This document shows, one piece after another, positions 57,991 through 64,000 of a DNA stretch of 64,000 bases. Position 1 is the stretch's first letter, and every line of letters starts with the position of its first letter. The translations under genes were made by a program, and so were the position numbers. Source of the stretch: Endomychus coccineus (lineage: Eukaryota; Arthropoda; Insecta; Coleoptera; Endomychidae). Under the pieces are notes generated by a model, which saw only the letters and a list, made by a program, of their open reading frames with translations, was not told the origin of the DNA and searched no databases. The stretch spans positions 177,785,411-177,849,410 of the forward strand of contig OY294068.1 in NCBI GenBank assembly GCA_958510875.1. The letters run 5' to 3'.

Positions 57991-59011
57991 GAATCGAGAT
58001 AGGTATAACTCATTCGTAGTACCGCTTGAAGCTAAGCTTCATATCCGTTACGTATGACTATGGAAGAAAAATGAAAAACAACTTAGTTCTTTAATAACAG
58101 TTCACAGCTCTTATTTGAGGACGATAAACTTTATCTACCCATATCATCAACATAGTGGGGTCAGGAAACGAATTATAAACAAAAATAAGAATGATCAATT
58201 CAAAAGATCATACAATTATTATCTCGTACATCCCAGAATGAATAATTGTTCTCATTCTTCGACAAAATAAGAATTAGTTTAAACAACTCCCCACTATTGC
58301 TGTTGAAGGTTAAATGATCTATATAAGTGTTGACGTGCTTGAATCGTTTGGAACTGTACGCTGGCTGAATTCGTTTTTCTATATGCTTATGTTATATTTC
58401 ATGGCAGCTTGAAGTAAGAATGGAAATAGAGGCTGATTGAAGTCGAAGCGTCAATCGCATGAAGTGGAAGTGCATCGAAGAAGCCATTAGAAGTATCGAT
58501 TTATACACCACATTCCATATGCTTTCGAGAAGAGACTGCTCTGCAAAAGTTATAAATTTGAGTTGGAAACAGAACGTTCAACTTTGTCGATCTCAAGAGA
58601 ATATTAAAGGCAGAGGCTGCCCAATACAAATTAATCTTCGAAAGTTCATAAAATCTGAAATTGTAATGAGGCTTGAATATTTTCATAATTCAATTTCAGG
58701 TCTTGGAAATACGAACTGTATTCAGTATTTAGAAAGAGACAGGATCTCTTTCATATACTCTTATTAGTTATTAGTAGGCATCGGATTATATGCATTATCA
58801 AAACGATAAAATATGCACGCTAATATGCACGAAAAAAACCAAAATATGCAGAATAAAAGAATTTCCTGCTTAGAAAAGGATATTCTTCAGTGTTTAACGT
58901 AACATAAGGAACAAAGGAAATAAATTTAAATGGTCTCACAGACCCACTAACAAATTGTTTCAAATAACATAATAGAATAAAACACTTTTACTTTGTTCTT
59001 ATTATATATAT
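57991..59011. other. AT-rich sequence, nothing recognised
   Basis: The word AATATGCAC recurs at about 58817-58855. The plus-strand frame at 58459-58767 has 102 codons and no recognisable motif. Confidence 0.4.
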
Positions 59012-59670
59012 TGTCACGTTTCCGATTTTACCAAATTCAATTATTACCAATCTTTATTTTTCTTCAATATTGTAAATCATTTTTATTCCCATTATAATCT
59101 TTCAGATATTTTATTTCAATTTATCTTATTACAAAAGTTACTTCAAACCATTTCCTGTCAGTCGGTGTTAATTTCATTCTCAGATACTTATATATTGCAA
59201 ATATTAAGTAAAACTATAATGTCAGCATTAGGGTTCATTATTCTGCCGGACAAGTTCATTTACCGTGCGAATCCTGAATTGCTGAATTTCATCAATAAAG
59301 TTTATATAAGTCACCGACATAGGAAAAGGAGCATATTCGAACTTTCTCCTCGCGTGTGTACGCATCGATGTTTAATAATGTAAGTAATGATTTTTTTTCA
59401 TTCACATTAAATGGAGAATTAATGATTTAATCAAACTGTTTTCGAAACTATTCATTATCATGTTTCTTAAATTAACTAAACTAATTTTGGAATTATTTAT
59501 GATCGTATTTCATTAATCAATTTATTTAACGTACTTATTTTACATAGCGTCGTATTCTATTTTTATTTGTTAATTTGTTTTAATAAATTCTATTGAGTTA
59601 GTTTTACCAATGTTGTTTATTTCAAATTACATTTAAAATATCTCAAACAAGAATCCTCAGGGATACGCCA
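59012..59670 (-). repeat. Proposed 3' LTR, ~659 bp
   Basis: In element orientation it would start TGGCGTATCCCTGAGG right after the polypurine tract and end GGAAACGTGACA, giving TG...CA termini. Both limits are inferred: the 5' LTR needed for comparison is not in the window, and the target duplication (ATAT-type at the outer side) cannot be checked. Confidence 0.55.
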
Positions 59671-59672
59671 TG

Positions 59673-59692
59673 CCTCTCGCCCCCAAACCAAT
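59673..59692 (-). other. Polypurine tract
   Basis: On the minus strand, GGTTTGGGGGCGAGAGG lies just before the proposed LTR start. In Gypsy elements this purine run primes plus-strand DNA synthesis. Confidence 0.6.
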
Positions 59693-59788
59693 ATTCATCT
59701 AAAACATTCAGCTCTACCAAAAAACTGGCGCGTGGCATGTATGTATGTTTTCGGTATTAACCGTTTCTTCGTCTGACACTGGAGGTGT

Positions 59789-62700
59789 TCAAGGGTCGTA
59801 ATATGGTAGGATTCTACTAACATGAACTATTTCTTTTTTAGATTTGTTTGATGGACCTTTCTGGATCTCATAATCTACATCTGAAATTTTTCTAGTTATG
59901 TAGTATGGCCCAAAATATTTTAAAAGTAGTTTTTCACTTCTGCCTATTTTTCTAATAGGGGTGAAAACTTTAACTTGGTCCCCTAGAACAAATTCAACAT
60001 GACGATGAGATTGGTCATATCTGTTTTTGTCTATTTGTTGTTTTTTGTCAATATTTTCAATAGCTAAATTTCGTACTGCTAATGCTTTGTCTCGTATTTT
60101 TATAACGTCTAATGAATCTGTGGGACGCATTAAATTTGCTTCTGTTGGCAGGACAGGTTCTCTGCCATACACCAACATGAATGGTGAGATTTTTGTGGTT
60201 TCCTGTCTAGAAGTATTGTAGCCAAATGTTACTAAGCTCAGGTATTCGTCCCAGTCTGTTTGGTCAGTGTTCGTGTACATTGCTAACATGTCTGCAATAG
60301 TTTTATTTAGTCGCTCGGTAAGACCGTTACAAGCTGGGTGATACGCAGTGGTAAACTTACTTGTAGTGCCCATTATTTTGAGCAGGTCTCTGACTAATTC
60401 AGATTGGAAAGTTTTACCTCTATCACTCAAAATTTCTCGAGGTGCGCCATGTTTTGTGATTATTCTTTCCAAAATGAATTTAGCGATATGTTCACTCTTG
60501 CCATTAACTAATGCTTGAGTTTCAGCCCATCTTGTGGCATAATCCGTAGCTACGACAATGACTGTTTTACCGTTTCTACTCCTGCGAAACGGACCAAGTA
60601 TGTCTATGCCTATTTTGTCGAAAGGGTTTCCAACAGGAATTGGCTGTAATAAACCTAAAGGTTTCCTGTTCTTCTGACCTTTTCGTGCTTGACAATCTGG
60701 ACAACCTTTAATAAATTTATCGATATCTTTATGCATAGTTGACCAGTAGAACCTATTTTTTATTTTGTGAGAAGTCTTGGTTGTGCCAAGATGACCTGAA
60801 GCTGGTTCACTATGTAGGCTATAGATAATTTCACCAATAAGGTGTTTTGGTACTACTAATAAGTAGTCTCGACCCTCTTGATTAGGGTTAATCCTGTATA
60901 AAGTCCCATCAATAAGCCGAAAATTCTTTGCTTGTTTTGTGAGGCCAATTGTTGCTGATTCATGTTTTGGGTTTTCTAAAATATTTATCAGTGAATTCAA
61001 TTGTTCGTCCAATTTTTGGTACTTTGTGAATTCAATAGAATCGATTAGATAGGTATGCACCTCTTCAGTATCGTGTTCAACTTCCTCAGTTGCTTCTAAT
61101 ACAGGATACCTTGATAAACAGTCAACATCTTTATGATTTATTCCACTTTTGTGTACAATTGAATAATCAAATTCTGATAGTTTGATAGCCCATCTCGCAA
61201 GGCGACCTGTGGGGCTTTTTAGTGATTTCAAGTAGCATAACGCATGATGATCTGTTACAATTTTAACGGGCTTCCCATAGATTAGGTGTCTCAAATATGA
61301 AAGTCCCCAAATTGCCGATAAACCCTCAAGTTCAGAAATTGTGTAATTTTGCTCAGCTTTTGTTAAGCTGCGACTTATATAAGCAATTGGATGAACTTTG
61401 TCATCCGCACCTAATTGCAGTAATATTGCAGCAATACCATATTGGCAAGCGTCTACTCTTAGCTCACATTCTTTTAAAGGATCAAAATGTTGTAATACTG
61501 GGGCTGTTATCATTTTATTTTTCAATTCGTCGAAAGCAATTTGATGTTCTTGGGTCCAGTTGAATTTGATATCTTTTTTGGTTGCTTTATACAAAGGATG
61601 TGCAATTTTAGCAAAGTTGTGTATGAATTTTCTATAATAGTTACAAAGACCTAAGAAACTTTGAACTCCCTTCATATTTCGAGGTGTTGGAAAATGTTCA
61701 ATAGCCGCTAGTTTGTCTTCATCAGGGGCTAATCCTTCAACTCCCACAACGTGACCTAATAATTTAACCTTGCTCTGAATATAGTTACATTTGCTAGGCT
61801 TTAAAGTAAGTCCTGCTTGACTTAGTCGCTGGAAAACATTTTCTAGTTTTTCTAAATGTTCCTCAAAAGTTTCTGAGAATATAATAATATCATCTAAATA
61901 GATGAGAATATCTTTCCATTTCATTCCCTGAAATACTTTGTCCGCAAGCTCTTGAAAAGTTGCAGGTGCGTTGCATAGACCAAAAGGTAACACGTTGAAT
62001 TCGTATAATCCCTGACCCTGAGTTATAAATGCCGTGTACGCCTTGTGTTCCTCTTTTATTTGTACTTGCCAGTAACCACTAAACATATCTAATGTTGTAA
62101 AATATTTTGCGTTGCCTAGATAAGTTAAAATATCGTCAATGTTTGGCAGTGGGTACATAGATTTTTTCGTTACATTATTGATATGCCTATAGTCGATGCA
62201 AAAACGAACTGTGCCATCTTTCTTTTTTACTAAAACGATTGGACTCGACCAGGGTGAATGACTTGGTCTAATGATATTATTTTGTAGCATTTCCTGTATT
62301 TGTTCGTCAATTATTTGCTTTTCTTTGTGGGAAACTTTGTAAGGTCTTGATTTGATAGGTTTATCAGTTTCAATAATAATTTCGTGTTCGGTTAAGTCAG
62401 TAGTACCCATTGATTTGGTAGTTTTAGAAAACACATTGGGATATTTTTCTAATAAAGAAATAAGTTTAAGTTTCTCGTCTAAATTATTGATATTGTCTAA
62501 GTTATGGTCTTGTAGTGTTACAGATTCGTCAGTTTCTTCAGTATACAGAAAAATACTCTCGTTACTTAGATTTGGTGCAGCTTTTTCAAAATAAAAACCT
62601 ATTGAAGTACCTCTAAAAAGCTTGATATTTATGTGAGATCTGGAAACGATATTCACGTATAACTGTTTATTTTCTAAATAAGGTTCGCTAGTGCATAATA

Positions 62701-63355
62701 ACCCTCTGGGAATTAAAAAAGATTCATTCGCCTCGTAGTAAAGTGTGGATAGTATCTCAGGCGAGAATTTCAAAATATTATGTGATAGCTTTACTTTGAT
62801 CTCAACATTTTGTCTAAAAAAATAGTCTTTATAAGCAGTTAGTTTGAAACTACTAATGTTATTATCAGGCGTGGGTTGTAAATTGTAGCATATAGGTGAT
62901 ATATTTGTATTTTGTTTGTGGAAATTTACGCTAGATGTTTTGTTGTTGATATCAAGTTGAACTGTAGATGAATTGAAATCAATAACGGCCCTATGTTCTT
63001 GCAGAAAACATGTGCCTAAGATTAAAGGCTTGGGTAATGAATCGATTACTAGAGCATTACACTCCATAAATTCACCAGCAATTCTTAGTTTAAAACATAC
63101 TTCACCTACAGAATTAATTTTATGACCTCCTGCGGTAATAAGAACCTTATTTGTAATTTTGATCGGTAAATGCTTTACTAAATCTCTTAAAACAATATTT
63201 TGGCTACATCCAGTGTCTAAAACTATTTCAATAATTTCTAAATTGTTTATATTACCCTTAATGATAAGAATATTATTTGACACTGAACCATTTACATTAT
63301 GAAGGACGACCTCAGGGGATTTTAGTGTCGTCCCCTCTCGTTTGGGGGTTGTCTG
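59789..63355 (-). CDS. pol: Gypsy Pol polyprotein: protease, reverse transcriptase, RNase H, integrase
   Basis: The open frame runs from just after a stop at 63356-63358 to the TGA at 59789, and has no ATG near its start; it is expected to be made as a gag-pol fusion by -1 frameshifting. Residues are numbered from the GTG at 63283. The aspartic protease has VLDTGCSQNI (D23). Reverse transcriptase: VKKKDGTVRFCIDYRHIN, TLDMFSGYWQV, LPFGLCNAPATFQ and the catalytic YLDD at 462-465. RNase H: ELRVDACQYG (D611) with SELEGLSAIW and VTDHHAL. Integrase: an HHCC zinc region ending GCPDC (C861, C864), then D894 in GIDILG, D954 in LSDRG and E990 in NGLTER, spacing D-D35-E. The C-terminus has a GPY-type module (LKYFGPYYI) and ends ILPYYDP; no chromodomain is seen. 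All catalytic residues are present. The products copy genomic RNA in particles and insert the DNA in the nucleus. Confidence 0.95.
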   Translation of the reverse strand, partial: QTTPKREGTTLKSPEVVLHNVNGSVSNNILIIKGNINNLEIIEIVLDTGCSQNIVLRDLVKHLPIKITNKVLITAGGHKINSVGEVCFKLRIAGEFMECNALVIDSLPKPLILGTCFLQEHRAVIDFNSSTVQLDINNKTSSVNFHKQNTNISPICYNLQPTPDNNISSFKLTAYKDYFFRQNVEIKVKLSHNILKFSPEILSTLYYEANESFLIPRGLLCTSEPYLENKQLYVNIVSRSHINIKLFRGTSIGFYFEKAAPNLSNESIFLYTEETDESVTLQDHNLDNINNLDEKLKLISLLEKYPNVFSKTTKSMGTTDLTEHEIIIETDKPIKSRPYKVSHKEKQIIDEQIQEMLQNNIIRPSHSPWSSPIVLVKKKDGTVRFCIDYRHINNVTKKSMYPLPNIDDILTYLGNAKYFTTLDMFSGYWQVQIKEEHKAYTAFITQGQGLYEFNVLPFGLCNAPATFQELADKVFQGMKWKDILIYLDDIIIFSETFEEHLEKLENVFQRLSQAGLTLKPSKCNYIQSKVKLLGHVVGVEGLAPDEDKLAAIEHFPTPRNMKGVQSFLGLCNYYRKFIHNFAKIAHPLYKATKKDIKFNWTQEHQIAFDELKNKMITAPVLQHFDPLKECELRVDACQYGIAAILLQLGADDKVHPIAYISRSLTKAEQNYTISELEGLSAIWGLSYLRHLIYGKPVKIVTDHHALCYLKSLKSPTGRLARWAIKLSEFDYSIVHKSGINHKDVDCLSRYPVLEATEEVEHDTEEVHTYLIDSIEFTKYQKLDEQLNSLINILENPKHESATIGLTKQAKNFRLIDGTLYRINPNQEGRDYLLVVPKHLIGEIIYSLHSEPASGHLGTTKTSHKIKNRFYWSTMHKDIDKFIKGCPDCQARKGQKNRKPLGLLQPIPVGNPFDKIGIDILGPFRRSRNGKTVIVVATDYATRWAETQALVNGKSEHIAKFILERIITKHGAPREILSDRGKTFQSELVRDLLKIMGTTSKFTTAYHPACNGLTERLNKTIADMLAMYTNTDQTDWDEYLSLVTFGYNTSRQETTKISPFMLVYGREPVLPTEANLMRPTDSLDVIKIRDKALAVRNLAIENIDKKQQIDKNRYDQSHRHVEFVLGDQVKVFTPIRKIGRSEKLLLKYFGPYYITRKISDVDYEIQKGPSNKSKKEIVHVSRILPYYDP
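63304..63346 (-). promoter_or_regulatory. Gag-pol -1 ribosomal frameshift site with downstream stem
   Basis: On the minus strand the slippery heptamer C CCA AAC (63346-63340) lies in the gag frame; slipping back one base gives CCC AAA and enters the pol frame exactly. After a 6-base spacer, GGACGAC (63333-63327) can pair perfectly with GTCGTCC (63310-63304) over a 16-base loop. A competing stem, AGGGGA with TCCCCT, uses the same loop. Gag terminates 18 bases after the heptamer at 63322. Confidence 0.8.
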
Positions 63356-64000
63356 TTAGTTTCGGTTTTAGTTGTAACCTTATTTTCTCTATAATTTGAA
63401 TTTGTATTACACACTGATGTGTAATGTCCAACCCTATTACAGTTAGAACAGATTGGTCTACCTTCTTTTGTTCTAGTCTGTGGTATGTTATTTTGTTTGA
63501 ATCTATCGTTTCTGTTTTGATTTGGAAAATGAACGTTAGGTTGGTTGGTCTTTTTAGAATTATATGTTGTAAGTCTGTAATTATTCGTATTATTATACGT
63601 AGGTTTGTTATAATTGGGATTTTGATTTTGTCCATAGTATCGAGGTTTGTTGTAGTTCGTATTTGGGTAGTATGTGGATTTTTGGGTATTTTGAAAATTT
63701 TGTGGGAATTGTCTTTGATATGAAGTACCAGGAGATAGGTTGTGCATAGAGTTTTTTGGATTCTGTTGCGAGTGTGGCTGACTTAATGCGAGAAAAGCGT
63801 GATTAGTCATGTGTGTACTAATTGCACGTTCTTTAATGTCGCTTAGTTTTAAAACTAATGCTTTAAGTTGGTCCATATTCATTCCAGAGGAGCTTAACAT
63901 ATAATAGCTTTCATAATAAGTCGGGTGTAAGCCATTTTCAAAGTGATCCTTGAATATATCAAATGCCATATTTGGATCGACTTCATTTGACAATGATAAA
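63322..64000 (-). CDS. gag: Gypsy Gag, C-terminal part with CCHC zinc knuckle (partial)
   Basis: The frame is open to the window edge, so the N-terminus and true start are not visible. The first readable part (LSNEVDPNMAFDIFKDHF, ALVLKLSDIKERAISTH) is the tail of a capsid-like region. A long low-complexity stretch rich in N, Q, Y and P follows (for example YYPNTNYNKPRYYG), typical of a flexible linker. The nucleocapsid knuckle CSNCNRVGHYTSVC fits C-X2-C-X4-H-X4-C, which binds element RNA. The frame ends ERGRH and a TAA at 63324-63322. It overlaps pol by about 30 bases and is connected to it by the -1 site at 63340-63346. Gag would form the particle in which reverse transcription happens. Confidence 0.9.
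   Translation of the reverse strand, partial: LSLSNEVDPNMAFDIFKDHFENGLHPTYYESYYMLSSSGMNMDQLKALVLKLSDIKERAISTHMTNHAFLALSQPHSQQNPKNSMHNLSPGTSYQRQFPQNFQNTQKSTYYPNTNYNKPRYYGQNQNPNYNKPTYNNTNNYRLTTYNSKKTNQPNVHFPNQNRNDRFKQNNIPQTRTKEGRPICSNCNRVGHYTSVCNTNSNYRENKVTTKTETNRQPPNERGRH

Larger units (their letters stand above)
59012..64000 (-). mobile_element. Ty3/Gypsy LTR retrotransposon (gag-pol, 3' LTR), continuing past window end
   Basis: Minus-strand order: gag C-terminus with a CCHC knuckle (open at 64000), a -1 frameshift site, full-length pol (protease, reverse transcriptase, RNase H, integrase), a polypurine tract and a proposed 3' LTR at 59012-59670. No envelope frame lies between pol and the LTR. 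The 5' LTR, primer-binding site and most of gag are outside the window. The absence of stops or shifts in pol over 3.5 kb points to a recent insertion. Confidence 0.9.

Noticed and set aside
59012..59780. A possible envelope gene downstream of Gypsy pol
   Set aside because: Only about 120 bases separate the pol stop from the proposed LTR, and no frame there has a signal peptide or membrane segment.

Overview
The window reads as AT-rich eukaryotic DNA, most probably from an insect (a beetle is plausible, but the order cannot be fixed from this sequence). No host gene could be recognised. There is no operon structure, no rRNA or tRNA gene and no CRISPR array. What can be identified is almost entirely mobile DNA: one structurally preserved LTR retrotransposon, many decayed LINE fragments, Penelope-like remnants, DNA-transposon remnants, and several large inverted-repeat (foldback) elements, separated by unannotatable AT-rich sequence.

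Layout. 0-5.5 kb: an LTR-like repeat, an R1-clade LINE 3' end, an RNase H-type LINE 3' end on the minus strand, and a 5'-truncated Jockey-like reverse transcriptase with a long open frame. 6.5-9.8 kb: a complete but dead Tc1/mariner-superfamily element with ~300-bp terminal inverted repeats, then a small hairpin repeat and a mariner transposase pseudogene. 11.5-13.7 kb: a second Jockey-like relic. 15.5-16.2 kb: a 9-bp minisatellite. 18.5-19.9 kb: a longer R1-clade copy of the 1.5-kb family. 21.7-30.1 kb: a dense nest of inverted-repeat elements, a perfect 88-bp tandem duplication, a Penelope-like 3' end with a hammerhead-like motif, and a small P-superfamily-like element carrying a broken THAP zinc-finger exon. 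31.8-38.3 kb: an RNase H-type LINE, a P-like transposase tail, the second copy of the LTR-like repeat and a reverse transcriptase scrap. 40-45.2 kb: two foldback elements and a degenerate short-repeat block. 46.7-57 kb: Jockey-like, R2-like and Penelope-like relics. 59.0-64.0 kb: a Ty3/Gypsy element on the minus strand with 3' LTR, polypurine tract, full-length pol and the C-terminal part of gag, continuing past the window end.

The one functional-looking system is the Gypsy element. Gag and pol lie in frames offset by -1, with a canonical slippery heptamer placed so that a slip joins gag to pol, followed by stable potential stems. Everything else coding is interrupted by stops or frameshifts, truncated, or lacks catalytic residues. 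All family calls rest on protein motifs read by eye; no database comparison was possible.
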